Assembly: GCA_002457675.1 (NCBI GenBank)
Contig: NTKK01000002.1
Coordinates: 124,001-188,000, forward strand
Origin: Bacteroidetes bacterium MED-G17
GTDB taxonomy: Bacteria > Bacteroidota > Bacteroidia > NS11-12g > UBA9320
Length of the DNA stretch: 64,000 nt
Reading direction: 5' to 3'
The position numbers and the translations under genes were made by a program. A model generated the notes under the pieces. That model saw only the letters and a list, made by a program, of their open reading frames with translations. It was not told where the DNA came from and ran no database searches. Positions 16,848 to 25,869 of the stretch are shown here, one piece after another (the stretch's first letter is position 1; every line of letters begins with the position of its first letter).

Positions 16848-16890
16848 AGGAAAAATTTTTTTTTATCAAATATTTTACTTAGTTTGAACC

Positions 16891-17793
16891 ATGAGTAAAG
16901 GAGCTATATCGCTCATTTTTATTTTGTTATGCAGCATAAAACTTAGCGCCCAAAGCTATATAGACTTGATCAGCTCAGATTACGCTATTACACCTGCTAT
17001 TTCTTTTGATTCTTCTTCGCAAGAAACAAAACTCCATGAAATAAATGCAGAATTTACAGCACCTATTGTTTTAACAGAAAAAACCACTGTTTTAGCGGGT
17101 TTGATTTATGAAAATATAAAAGCCGATTTTGACCCATCAAGAGGGGAAGAAAGCCTGAGTGGTTTTACGCTGAAACTGGGTCTAAACCATCAACATAGTG
17201 ATAAATGGAGTGGTACCTACCTTATATTGCCCAAAATTTCATCAGATTTAAACAAGCTAGGACCAAAGGATTATCAATTGGGGGCAGTTATTCTAATGAA
17301 ATATGTTAAGAATGAGGCCATGAATTATCGTTTGGGTTTCTATTCGAATACTGAAAGGTTCGGACCTTTTGTTGTACCACTTTTTGGGCTGTATCATCTG
17401 AACCCTAGCAAGAAAATAGAAACAAAATTGCTTTTGCCCTTGTCTGCTGATGTCAACTACAGTTTTCAAAAAAGAATGCGCATAGGACTCAACTTCAAAG
17501 GCCAAGTGAGAAGTTTTAATATGTCATCGAATTTGGGCAATTATGAGTCGCTTTATCTTGAAAAATCTGCGAAGGACCTGTACAGTTATGTCCAATATGC
17601 AATGGGTAATGGAATCAACTTGCAGCTCTGTATAGGTAGGTCTATTGGCAGAACTTATGAGGTATATGACGAAGGGGTAAAGTTTGGTATTCCACTAGTA
17701 TATTTTGGCGACAATCGATCCATCAGAAATTTTGTCTTTCAAGACAGTTGGCTATTTAAGGCAAGATTGTTTTATAGATTAAACCTCAACTAA
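16891..17793 (+). CDS. outer-membrane beta-barrel protein, DUF6268-like
   Basis: A 300-residue exported protein: signal peptide to about residue 20 (SLIFILLCSIKLSAQ), then alternating hydrophobic/polar strands throughout, ending in an aromatic-containing strand (KARLFYRLNLN) as barrels do. The family is most like DUF6268 outer-membrane proteins of Bacteroidota. It follows dusB after 43 bases on the same strand. Function unknown. Confidence 0.6.
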   Translation: MSKGAISLIFILLCSIKLSAQSYIDLISSDYAITPAISFDSSSQETKLHEINAEFTAPIVLTEKTTVLAGLIYENIKADFDPSRGEESLSGFTLKLGLNHQHSDKWSGTYLILPKISSDLNKLGPKDYQLGAVILMKYVKNEAMNYRLGFYSNTERFGPFVVPLFGLYHLNPSKKIETKLLLPLSADVNYSFQKRMRIGLNFKGQVRSFNMSSNLGNYESLYLEKSAKDLYSYVQYAMGNGINLQLCIGRSIGRTYEVYDEGVKFGIPLVYFGDNRSIRNFVFQDSWLFKARLFYRLNLN

Positions 17794-17812
17794 AGGTAGG
17801 TAAAAACACCAT

Positions 17813-18280
17813 TTAAATCTGCAAATAAATTAAGTCCGCCAAAAGCAAAGTTTTTAGAACAAATACAAATATTTCAGCTTTCCATTGGAATCTCCATACC
17901 ATGACTATGACGAAAAGGGCAATCAAAGGAAGAACAAAACCTGAAATAATCCGCAAGGCATAGTAGGATTTTTTTTGGGAACCAGACAATTTGTACCAGT
18001 TCACCTTTTTATATATTTTGGATATGCAGTAGTCTATTTTATCGCCTGCCTTAACTAATTTAGCAAAGCGTTCGTCAATCGAAAATTTATTTTTGCCTGC
18101 AATAGCTTTATACGAATAATGAAAATTTTTTGAGGGGTTGTAGTGTTCTTGTCTCTTTTTTTGTATGACAATGATTTGGTCATGGGTGGTATATCCAGGA
18201 AAAGAAAAATCAATAAGGATTACTAAGGCAAGCAAAGAAAAACCTGAATCAAATAACACGCGTGACTTATATTTGGTCAT
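17813..18280 (-). CDS. hypothetical membrane protein
   Basis: 155 residues with one hydrophobic segment near the N-terminus (about 12-30), a basic, lysine-rich soluble part (about 35-105) and two hydrophobic segments at the C-terminus (about 108-130 and 135-155). This suggests a small inner-membrane protein with a periplasmic or cytoplasmic loop. ATG start. I do not recognise the family; it stands alone between convergent and intergenic sequence. Confidence 0.6.
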   Translation of the reverse strand: MTKYKSRVLFDSGFSLLALVILIDFSFPGYTTHDQIIVIQKKRQEHYNPSKNFHYSYKAIAGKNKFSIDERFAKLVKAGDKIDYCISKIYKKVNWYKLSGSQKKSYYALRIISGFVLPLIALFVIVMVWRFQWKAEIFVFVLKTLLLADLIYLQI

Positions 18281-18390
18281 ATATCCATTTCAAATAAAAC
18301 CAAATGCATACTATTTAGCATAATGGCTTGATAAAGCATATCAACATCGTTTAAGACCGGTTTAGGTTATTTTTCAATCCATATTTCCTT

Positions 18391-18627
18391 TCAATGTGGG
18401 TATTTCTCCAATTTGTTGATATTTTGTGAATTGGATAACTTCTTGACCTGATTTCCTAAAATGATAATTGAAGTAGCTTGTGAAAATTCCGCATCTTTCA
18501 GTTTACTTTCATATGCTGTCTGTAAAAGTTTGTGGAGAATGGTAAGCGTTAAAACTTTTTGTTCTTGACAAGAAGAAGGGACAAATTTACCTGTATAAAC
18601 AGAATAATTAATTGAATTAACTTTCAT
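18391..18627 (-). CDS. possible small hypothetical protein
   Basis: From the ATG at 18627 the product has 78 residues, soluble and probably helical in its middle (LTILHKLLQTAYESKL), with no motif I know. The frame also allows a TTG start at 18639. It fills most of a 390-base gap between two minus-strand genes and is followed by no obvious terminator. A non-coding open frame cannot be excluded. Confidence 0.35.
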   Translation of the reverse strand: MKVNSINYSVYTGKFVPSSCQEQKVLTLTILHKLLQTAYESKLKDAEFSQATSIIILGNQVKKLSNSQNINKLEKYPH

Positions 18628-18673
18628 AAAAAGGTTCAATGAATGTAAAGGAATTTTTTAAAGATGAAAAAAC

Positions 18674-20194
18674 TTACTTAATAAATGCGAGCCAATCATC
18701 CAGCATCTCGCCACGCAAAACCCTTGGAAACTTGTTTTGTGCACCCTCACGACCTTTTTTACGCATAAAATTGATAAACATTTCTTGTGGCAATATTTTC
18801 ATAAACATGCCTTTTAATGCGGCTTGTCTTTCTGTTGCATAATCGGCGTTCAGTTTTTTCAAACGTTGGTCCAATGCTGCTTGTAATGTCTCTTTTTGGT
18901 CAAAAGATCTGTCTAGGCCTACATACCATTGGTGGGCAAAAAATCCTTTGTAAGGTAAGCCAACTACGCAAAATTCAAGAATATTTATACCAAATTCTTC
19001 TGCAATTTCGCTAACGGCTTGGTTCATATTGTCAACAGATAAATGCTCGCCGCATAAACTAATGAAATGTTTGGTGCGTCCAGTAATTTTTATTTCTAGT
19101 TCGGACAAGTCAGTAAATTGTACCACATCTCCAATCAGGTATCTCCAAGCGCCTGCGTTGGTGCTCATTACCAAGGCATAGTCTTTATTTTCTTGCACTT
19201 CACGAATATTAAGTGTTTGAACATTAGAAAGCAATTTGCCTTCTCCATCAAAGTGTTTTTCATCAAAAGGGATAAACTCGAAAAAAATACCGTTTCGAAT
19301 CAATAGCCGCATACCCACCTCAGCACCCATACGTCTTTGAAAACCAATAAATCCTTCAGAAGCCAAATAGGTTTCAAAGTATTTTATCTCTTCCCCAAGA
19401 AGCTCTTGAAATCTTTTTTTGTAAGGCCTAAGCGCTACGCCACCATGAGCATATGCGCGAAAATTTGGCCACATTTGGTGTATATTATCCAATTGATAAT
19501 GAGCCATTATACGTTCAAATAGCAATTGTATCCAAGCCGGTACACCTGCTACCAAACCAACGTCCCAGTTTCGGGCTTCAAGTGTCATTTTATGAATTTT
19601 TTCTTGCCAATCGTCTTCGTAGCGAATGGCAGGTTCTGGCTTGCTGAAACGTTGAAAAAGGATCGGCACTTTGTTGGTGGCAATACCGCTAAGATCGCCA
19701 GCATAAAATACGCCGTTGTATTCTAAATTGGTGCTTCCACCAACCATTAGCCAATGCTTGGCAAAAGTATCGATGCCTACATCATTTCGATTAATGGACA
19801 ACATTTGCCTAAAACTTGCTCTGCGCATGGAGCGTAACATATCTTTGGTAATTGGAATATACTTACTGGCACCATCAGTGGTTCCAGAACTCAAGGCAAA
19901 ATGACTTACTTTTCCAGGCCAAGTGATATTTTGCTCTCCATGTTGTAAGCGTTTCCACCATGGAAGCATGCCACTGTAATCAACAAGCCTTACTTCATTT
20001 TTAAAAGCATCGACCAAAAAATCACTTTTGAGGATAGTTCCAAAACGATGAACTTCTCCAAAAAAGGTATGCTTTGCCTTAAGCATTAACCTTCGTAGTG
20101 TTTTTTCTTGAATGTCGTATGCATTTTCTAGGCTGACTTTCTGAAAAATTTTTACGTTTTTTGAACGCTGAACAAGTCCTTTAATTCGGCTCAT
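18674..20194 (-). CDS. GH3-family (auxin-responsive promoter-like) adenylating protein
   Basis: 506 residues of the GH3 superfamily, whose plant members are acyl-acid-amido synthetases that adenylate a carboxylate and join it to an amino acid. The ATP/AMP-binding motif SSGTTDGASKYIPIT is near residue 100, and the later STNAGAWRYLIGDVVQF and ITGRTKHFISLCGEHLS blocks are conserved. ATG start. Bacterial GH3 proteins are known in Bacteroidota but, as far as I know, without an assigned substrate. The neighbours give no clue, except that it is divergent from a small conserved gene at 20233. Confidence 0.85.
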   Translation of the reverse strand: MSRIKGLVQRSKNVKIFQKVSLENAYDIQEKTLRRLMLKAKHTFFGEVHRFGTILKSDFLVDAFKNEVRLVDYSGMLPWWKRLQHGEQNITWPGKVSHFALSSGTTDGASKYIPITKDMLRSMRRASFRQMLSINRNDVGIDTFAKHWLMVGGSTNLEYNGVFYAGDLSGIATNKVPILFQRFSKPEPAIRYEDDWQEKIHKMTLEARNWDVGLVAGVPAWIQLLFERIMAHYQLDNIHQMWPNFRAYAHGGVALRPYKKRFQELLGEEIKYFETYLASEGFIGFQRRMGAEVGMRLLIRNGIFFEFIPFDEKHFDGEGKLLSNVQTLNIREVQENKDYALVMSTNAGAWRYLIGDVVQFTDLSELEIKITGRTKHFISLCGEHLSVDNMNQAVSEIAEEFGINILEFCVVGLPYKGFFAHQWYVGLDRSFDQKETLQAALDQRLKKLNADYATERQAALKGMFMKILPQEMFINFMRKKGREGAQNKFPRVLRGEMLDDWLAFIK

Positions 20195-20232
20195 TTGAAA
20201 ACAACCGGCACAAAGTAAAGGAATAAAAAGAT

Positions 20233-20574
20233 ATGGAAGAAAATACCAGAGATTGGCAGAAAATAAAAGATCTAATTTTGGATATCACAGGGAAAGAAGC
20301 CAGTGTAGAGGCCATCTTGTTTTTAATTGGTCAAAGAGAATTTGGCGGACTCAAAAGAAACTTTACCAAAGAAGAAAAAGTAACACTAATGGACATAGCT
20401 TTGAAAAGAATAATGAGCATTACTGGTTATTACAAAAAAGTTGGTATTGATAAAAAGGGGTTTCCTGTTTGGGAAAAAATAAAGGATTTTCAAGAAATGA
20501 ATCCATTTGACCAAGAATTACTAATCAGAAATCATATTATCGAATATTTTAAGCAAGAGGGCTTAATTCAATAA
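20233..20574 (+). CDS. small conserved-looking hypothetical protein
   Basis: 113 residues, soluble and alpha-helical by composition, with no cysteine and no signal. It has blocks such as ILFLIGQREFGG and FTKEEKVTLMDIALKR, a regular amphipathic pattern that suggests a real folded protein. ATG start, divergent from GH3 by 38 bases. Its 3' end overlaps the convergent hydrolase gene by 12 bases. Function unknown. Confidence 0.6.
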   Translation: MEENTRDWQKIKDLILDITGKEASVEAILFLIGQREFGGLKRNFTKEEKVTLMDIALKRIMSITGYYKKVGIDKKGFPVWEKIKDFQEMNPFDQELLIRNHIIEYFKQEGLIQ

Positions 20575-21354
20575 GTATTTTTTAAAGAACTCTTTGGTGA
20601 AAAGATTGTGACCTGCTTCCAAGACGTACAAACGAGCATGTGGTACTTTTTTTACAAATTTTTTGGCTTTTCGAGCAGGAACTAACTTGTCATACCTTCC
20701 AAAATAAAGATTTACTGGCGTTTTGTATTGATTAAGCTTTTGGTAAACCAAAGGATATTTTACATACAAAGATTCTACCCTCCGCCAACGTTCAAACAAA
20801 AGCCATCTTTTTTCTTTTGAGTTGATTTGGCTCCGCATAAAATTGGCCATTTTTTTGGAAATCCAAGAAAGTTTTAGGGAAAGAGAAATTAAGCCTAAAA
20901 AAAAACGTGGATTTTTGATGAAACCTTCAAAAAGTGAAATCCCCAAATGATGCATTGTAATGAAATATCTTCCCCTATTTGGCATAAGCCCGTCAGCAGC
21001 AATCAGGCAGCATGATTCTACATTTTTTGGAAATAACTCCAAAGCCTTGAGCGCAAAATTTCCACCCAAACTATACGCCATTAAATCAAAAGCTTTGATT
21101 TTTTTATCTTCAAGAAAATGTAACAAAAAATTTTCGAAAAAATCAATGTCAAATGATTTCTCGTCAATATGTGTTTTCCCATGAAAAGACAAATCAAAAC
21201 TATACATCGTATATGTTTGATTTTCTTCTATGTCAAAATGCTTAAACATGGACCCGTCTAAGCCATAACCATGAAAGCCGAGTACAATCTTTGGACCCTT
21301 CCCAAAACGATAATAGTGTATCGTCGAATTTTTGTAGATAAAATCAAATTCCAC
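20563..21354 (-). CDS. alpha/beta-fold hydrolase
   Basis: 263 residues with the alpha/beta hydrolase pattern: oxyanion segment GFHGYGLDGSMF near residue 28, nucleophile elbow AYSLGG near residue 95, acid GRYDKLVP near residue 215 and His in AGHNLF near residue 245. No signal peptide, so it should be cytoplasmic. Start is GTG at 21354 (MEFDFIY); no ATG lies nearby. Substrate unknown; esterase or lipase-like activity is the safest reading. Its start is 33 bases from that of carB, on the opposite strand. Confidence 0.78.
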   Translation of the reverse strand: MEFDFIYKNSTIHYYRFGKGPKIVLGFHGYGLDGSMFKHFDIEENQTYTMYSFDLSFHGKTHIDEKSFDIDFFENFLLHFLEDKKIKAFDLMAYSLGGNFALKALELFPKNVESCCLIAADGLMPNRGRYFITMHHLGISLFEGFIKNPRFFLGLISLSLKLSWISKKMANFMRSQINSKEKRWLLFERWRRVESLYVKYPLVYQKLNQYKTPVNLYFGRYDKLVPARKAKKFVKKVPHARLYVLEAGHNLFTKEFFKKYLLN

Positions 21355-21370
21355 TCGAGGGCAAATAACA

Positions 21371-21378
21371 TAATTTTG
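21371..21378 (+). promoter_or_regulatory. -7 box (TAATTTTG) of carB
   Basis: TAATTTTG is an exact TAnnTTTG match and ends nine bases before the carB ATG at 21388, which implies a leader of only a few bases. No TTG is found 17-23 bases upstream. It supports the later ATG rather than the upstream start of the open frame at 21271. Confidence 0.5.
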
Positions 21379-21387
21379 CTTGAGTTT

Positions 21388-24204
21388 ATGCCATTGAATC
21401 CCAACTTAAATTCTGTTCTTATTATCGGTAGTGGTCCAATCATTATCGGCCAAGCTTGTGAATTTGATTATTCCGGCTCGCAAGCCGCCCGATCTCTCAA
21501 AGAGGAAGGACTCGAAGTTACCCTAATTAATTCCAATCCCGCCACTGTGATGACAGATCCAATCATGGCGGATTATATTTATTTAAAACCGTTAACCATC
21601 AAGTCTCTTGAAGAAATTTTACATGAGAGAAAAATTGATGCGGTATTGCCAACTATGGGCGGTCAAACAGCACTTAATTTGGCCATGGAAGCAGATGAAG
21701 TAGGACTTTGGAAAAAGTATAATATTGAAGTTATAGGCGTTGGAACAGATGCTATTGAAACAACTGAAAATAGAGAGGCATTTAGAAAATTAATGAACAA
21801 AATAGGCGTTCCAGTGGCACCTGCAAAAATTGCCAATTCCTATTTAGAAGCTAAAGAAGCTGCTCAAGAGTTGGGCTTACCTGTTGTGGTTCGTCCATCG
21901 TATACTTTAGGTGGTTATGGAGGTGGAATTGCATACACTAAAGAAGAATTTGAAACAGTTGCTTCAAGAGGTTTAAACGCTTCCCCAACACACGAAATAT
22001 TGATTGACAAAGCAGTTTTTGGATGGAAGGAATTTGAACTGGAACTTCTTCGAGATCATAAAGATGATATTGCCGTTATCTGTACCATAGAAAATATGGA
22101 TCCAATGGGCATTCACACAGGAGATTCTGTAACTATTGCTCCAGCCATGACATTGAGTGACACAGCATTTCAAAAAATGAGAGATTATGCTTTCAACATG
22201 ATGCGCTCGATTGGTAAGTTTTCTGGGGGCTGCAACGTACAGTTTGCTTTAAATCCAGATAATGAAGACGTAATTGCCATAGAAATAAACCCACGGGTTT
22301 CTCGTTCATCAGCATTGGCCTCTAAGGCAACGGGTTACCCGATAGCTAAAATTGCAAGCAAATTGGCGCTTGGCTATGCCTTAGATGAATTGAAAAACCC
22401 AGTTACAAAAACTACTTCTGCTTTTTTTGAACCTGTAATAGATTATACAGTTATAAAGGTTCCACGTTGGAACTTCGAAAAATTTCCGGGAGCAGATTTG
22501 TCTTTAGGCTTACAAATGAAGTCAGTAGGAGAGGTCATGGCAATTGGAAGAAGCTTTACAGAAGCCATTCAAAAAGCGGCACAATCCATGGAAATTGGTC
22601 GTGCAGGATTGGGCTTAGATTACAAAAGCAACAAAAACCTTGAGGAGGTGTTGGAAAAACTTAAAAACCCCGGAGCTGACCAAATATTTATACTTAGAGA
22701 TGCCATGGCTTTGGGCGTTCCGATTACAAGTATTCAAAACATCACCAAAATAGATAGATGGTTTCTAGAAAAAATTTACAGCATTGTAAAAATGGAAAAA
22801 GAGCTTGCAAAATTTAGTGTTCAAAACATAGATAGAGCGTTGCTTAAAAAAGCCAAACAAATGGGTTTTTCAGATCTACAAATTGCCAATGCTCTAGGAC
22901 AATGCACAGAAGAAGACTTAAGGGCCAAACGAAAAACATTAAACTTGATTAGAGGTTACAAAATTGTTGACACCTGCGCAGCAGAATTCCCATCTGATAC
23001 CAATTATTTTTATTCAACTTATGATGGGGAAAATGAATCAAAACCTTCGGATAAACAGAAAGTTGTTGTAATTGGGTCAGGTCCCAATAGAATTGGACAG
23101 GGAATTGAATTTGATTACTGTTGTGTACATGGTGTATTGGCTTCCAAAGAGTGTGACTTTGAAGCAATAATGGTCAACTGTAATCCAGAAACTGTAAGCA
23201 CAGATTTTGATATTTCCGACAAGTTATATTTTGAACCAATCTTTTGGGAACATCTTTTGGATTTGATTGAATTTGAAAAACCCTTCGGTGTAATTGTACA
23301 ACTTGGTGGCCAAACAGCACTCAAATTATCTCAAAAGTTAAGTGATCACGGAATCAATATTCTCGGCACTTCTTTCGAAGCAATGGATTTAGCAGAAGAT
23401 CGGGGACGTTTTTCTGATTTCCTTAAAGAACTTAATATACCTTATCCAGATTATGGTGTGGCCAATTCTGCAGAAGATGCACTAGAAATTGCCAATCGCG
23501 TTGGGTACCCAGTTTTGGTAAGACCTAGTTATGTGTTGGGCGGTCAGGGCATGAAAATCGTTATCAACGATGATGAATTGCAATCTTGGGTATTAAAACT
23601 TCTTTCAGATATGCCAGACAATCAGATTTTGATAGATCACTTTTTAGATAGGGCGGAAGAAGCAGAGTCAGACAGTATTTGTGATGGAGAGCAAGTATTT
23701 ACAATGGGCGTTATGGAACATATAGAACCAGCTGGCATTCATTCGGGGGATTCATCTGCCGTATTGCCTCCGTTTAGCTTAAGCGAAAATGTTATCAAAC
23801 AAATTGAAACCTATACACAAAAAATTGCCAAAGAAATGAATGTATTGGGCTTGTTAAATATTCAATTTGCTATCAAAGATGAAAAGGTATACGTGATTGA
23901 AGCCAACCCTAGGGCGAGCCGAACCGTTCCATTTATTTGTAAAGCTTATCAAGTACCTTATATCAATTATGCCGCAAAAGTTATGTTGGGTAAAAACAAA
24001 CTTTCAGATTTTGACTTGCGTCCAAAACCGCAAGGATATGCAATAAAAAAGCCAGTTTTTTCATTCAATAAATTCCCCAATGTAAACAAACAATTAGGTC
24101 CTGAAATGAAATCAACTGGAGAGTCCATTCTATTTGTAAATAGCACCAAAGATCCTGAGTTTAGAGAAATCTATAAAGAAAAAAGTATGTATTTGAGTAG
24201 GTAA
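21388..24204 (+). CDS. carB: carbamoyl-phosphate synthase large subunit, without the C-terminal MGS domain
   Basis: It makes carbamoyl phosphate for pyrimidines and arginine, with CarA supplying ammonia. Two homologous ATP-grasp halves are visible. The first begins GSGPIIIGQACEFDYSG and the second GSGPNRIGQGIEFDYCC near residue 570, and each carries the VVRPSY or LVRPSYVLGG nucleotide-binding block. The protein ends about 940 residues in, after KSTGESILFVNS, whereas E. coli CarB has 1073 residues. The missing part is the MGS-like domain that binds UMP and ornithine. The ATG at 21388 is preferred because homologues start just before the NSVLIIGSGP strand and a -7 box precedes it. carA is not in the window. 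Confidence 0.94.
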   Translation: MPLNPNLNSVLIIGSGPIIIGQACEFDYSGSQAARSLKEEGLEVTLINSNPATVMTDPIMADYIYLKPLTIKSLEEILHERKIDAVLPTMGGQTALNLAMEADEVGLWKKYNIEVIGVGTDAIETTENREAFRKLMNKIGVPVAPAKIANSYLEAKEAAQELGLPVVVRPSYTLGGYGGGIAYTKEEFETVASRGLNASPTHEILIDKAVFGWKEFELELLRDHKDDIAVICTIENMDPMGIHTGDSVTIAPAMTLSDTAFQKMRDYAFNMMRSIGKFSGGCNVQFALNPDNEDVIAIEINPRVSRSSALASKATGYPIAKIASKLALGYALDELKNPVTKTTSAFFEPVIDYTVIKVPRWNFEKFPGADLSLGLQMKSVGEVMAIGRSFTEAIQKAAQSMEIGRAGLGLDYKSNKNLEEVLEKLKNPGADQIFILRDAMALGVPITSIQNITKIDRWFLEKIYSIVKMEKELAKFSVQNIDRALLKKAKQMGFSDLQIANALGQCTEEDLRAKRKTLNLIRGYKIVDTCAAEFPSDTNYFYSTYDGENESKPSDKQKVVVIGSGPNRIGQGIEFDYCCVHGVLASKECDFEAIMVNCNPETVSTDFDISDKLYFEPIFWEHLLDLIEFEKPFGVIVQLGGQTALKLSQKLSDHGINILGTSFEAMDLAEDRGRFSDFLKELNIPYPDYGVANSAEDALEIANRVGYPVLVRPSYVLGGQGMKIVINDDELQSWVLKLLSDMPDNQILIDHFLDRAEEAESDSICDGEQVFTMGVMEHIEPAGIHSGDSSAVLPPFSLSENVIKQIETYTQKIAKEMNVLGLLNIQFAIKDEKVYVIEANPRASRTVPFICKAYQVPYINYAAKVMLGKNKLSDFDLRPKPQGYAIKKPVFSFNKFPNVNKQLGPEMKSTGESILFVNSTKDPEFREIYKEKSMYLSR

Positions 24205-24244
24205 GGGTTTTTTTAATTCAAATACTTGAAAATATATAAATTAT

Positions 24245-24282
24245 ATGCTTAGCATTTCCTGAAATAAACCCTAGCATTTTTT
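24245..24282 (+). terminator. probable terminator after carB
   Basis: ATGCTTAG (24245-24252) pairs with CTAGCAT (24271-24277) with a one-base bulge. An inner ATTTC/GAAAT pair lies in the loop, and a run of six T (24277-24282) begins at the end of the 3' arm. It lies 40 bases after the carB stop. The bulge makes it weaker than the nrdJ terminator. Confidence 0.4.
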
Positions 24283-24314
24283 ATTTCAAAAAATAGCTAT
24301 TACTTCGCATCATC

Positions 24315-24688
24315 ATGACTGGTACCCCAAGTACCTACCAACACCTACAGGATGTATTTGGTGTGGTAGACGAAATGAATGCCAATAAATTTGCTTCTTA
24401 TTTTCACCTTCTGCACAATTTATTTTTGGAAACGCTCCTGCCGCAATTGGGCCAGAGAATATTGCGGAAATGGTAGCTCAGTTTTTTGGTGCTATAAAAG
24501 CCATAAATAATGTAAATCTCCAAATGTATGAGTTGGATAATTTCTATCTGGTTCGTGGAGAGGCCAAATACACGCGTCATAATGGAAGTGTTCTGCAGGT
24601 TCCATTCGCAAATACCATTGCATTAAACGATCAAGGCTTAATTACTGGCTACCAAATTTACATAGACAACACAGAACTCTTTCAATAA
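24315..24688 (+). pseudogene. SnoaL/NTF2-like gene broken by a one-base frameshift
   Basis: From the ATG at 24315 the frame reads a typical SnoaL-like start (VDEMNANKFASYFH) and then runs into a stop at 24474-24476. The rest of the fold (AQFIFGNAPAAIGPENIAEM and on to IDNTELFQ) continues in another frame to 24688. The break is at about 24405-24410, where CACCTTCTG would need one more C (CACCCTTCTG) to restore a 124-residue protein. No slippery heptamer is visible, so this is a mutation or an assembly error, not programmed frameshifting. SnoaL-like proteins are small barrels used as enzymes or ligand binders; the substrate is unknown. The open frame from ATG 24470 alone is only the C-terminal part. 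Confidence 0.75.
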
Positions 24689-24736
24689 TAATTTCAACAC
24701 ATCAAACATCTTTGCTGCTTAAAGGTTAAGCAAAAA

Positions 24737-25486
24737 GTGATTGACATAGAGAATGTACTTAAACCAAGAATTGATGCGCTAACGAGCCATTCGATTTACC
24801 AAAAGATGCAAAGCCTAGAAAGCATCAAGAAATTTACCGAATGGCATGTTTTTGCTGTTTGGGATTTTATGAGTTTGGTTAAGTTTTTACAAAATGAACT
24901 TACCTGTGTAAAAGTGCCATGGAGCCCTCCGCAAAATCCTGAAGTAGCAAGATTTATTAACGAAATTGTTTTCGGCGAAGAAACCGATATTGATGGCCAA
25001 GGGTCACCCAAAAGTCATTTTGAAATGTATTTGGAAGCCATGGTTGAACTGGGCGCGTCCAACAAAAAAATCCAGCAATTTTTAGACGCCTTACAATCTG
25101 GAATGTCCGTAGAACAAGCGCTAGAGATTAACCAAGTTCCAAAAGCTGTAAGTGTGTTTGTAAATTTCACTTTTGCTTGTATTGAAAGTCAAAAAGCGCA
25201 TGTGGTCGCAGCAGCATTTGCTTTTGGAAGAGAAGGAATCATTCCAGATGTATTTACAGAAATTTTGGAAACATCTGCTGGTGGGAAGGAGCGTTATTCC
25301 AAATTTATCTATTACATAGAAAGGCACATTGAGGTAGACGGTGATTCACACGGGCCACTTTCGATGAGAATGATTGAGCAACTGTGTGGTCACGATGAAA
25401 CCAAATGGAAAGAAGCACTAGAAACGGCAGAGAAGGCCGTGGAGGCTCGACTCGCCCTGTGGAACGCAATTGCAGACAATTTGTAA
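24737..25486 (+). CDS. DUF3050 protein (heme-oxygenase-like fold)
   Basis: 249 residues matching the DUF3050 family, an all-helical heme-oxygenase-like fold that in several relatives holds a di-iron or heme site. The candidate metal ligands are in TEWHVFAVWDFMSL near residue 35, SHFEMYLEA near residue 93, REGIIPDVFTEI near residue 172 and YIERHIEVDGDSHG near residue 195. Start is GTG at 24737, in the spacer after the SnoaL-like gene; the two may form a unit. Related enzymes oxidise small substrates, but no activity can be assigned here. Confidence 0.75.
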   Translation: MIDIENVLKPRIDALTSHSIYQKMQSLESIKKFTEWHVFAVWDFMSLVKFLQNELTCVKVPWSPPQNPEVARFINEIVFGEETDIDGQGSPKSHFEMYLEAMVELGASNKKIQQFLDALQSGMSVEQALEINQVPKAVSVFVNFTFACIESQKAHVVAAAFAFGREGIIPDVFTEILETSAGGKERYSKFIYYIERHIEVDGDSHGPLSMRMIEQLCGHDETKWKEALETAEKAVEARLALWNAIADNL

Positions 25487-25487
25487 G

Positions 25488-25832
25488 CTAGTTGGCAATG
25501 ACCATTTCATGCGAACTGCATTCATGAATTTCAAATGCATCTCTGTGCCATGTGCGTCTAAAGTGGCTAATGGATTTCTCTTCAAAACGCATATTGTGCA
25601 ATCCTGCTGAGACCGTAAGACATTTTTTATGTCCGTTTTTAACACTCAATTGCCAGTGGTCATCGATGTATACATCAATTTCTGTATGAAAATCGTTCTT
25701 GATGCACAAATCTGCCGTATGCTTCGTTCTGCATTCGTCATTTTCTAAGTTGATGCTTTCTTCCATTTCTCCGTAATGGCAGGATGCTAAAAATAACAGG
25801 GATAGACCAAGAAGGCAGTGCTGTACTTTCAT
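25488..25832 (-). CDS. small cysteine-rich lipoprotein
   Basis: 114 residues from the ATG at 25832, chosen because it puts a signal peptide with the lipobox FLASC at the right place; the frame opens six codons earlier. After the lipid-attachment Cys come four more cysteines (DECRT, DLCIKN, KKCLT, HECSS), which could form disulfides in the periplasm. I do not recognise the family. It is convergent with the DUF3050 gene, with one base between the stop codons. Confidence 0.55.
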   Translation of the reverse strand: MKVQHCLLGLSLLFLASCHYGEMEESINLENDECRTKHTADLCIKNDFHTEIDVYIDDHWQLSVKNGHKKCLTVSAGLHNMRFEEKSISHFRRTWHRDAFEIHECSSHEMVIAN

Positions 25833-25869
25833 ATATAAAAAATAAACCAACGTCTAAATTGTTTTATGC

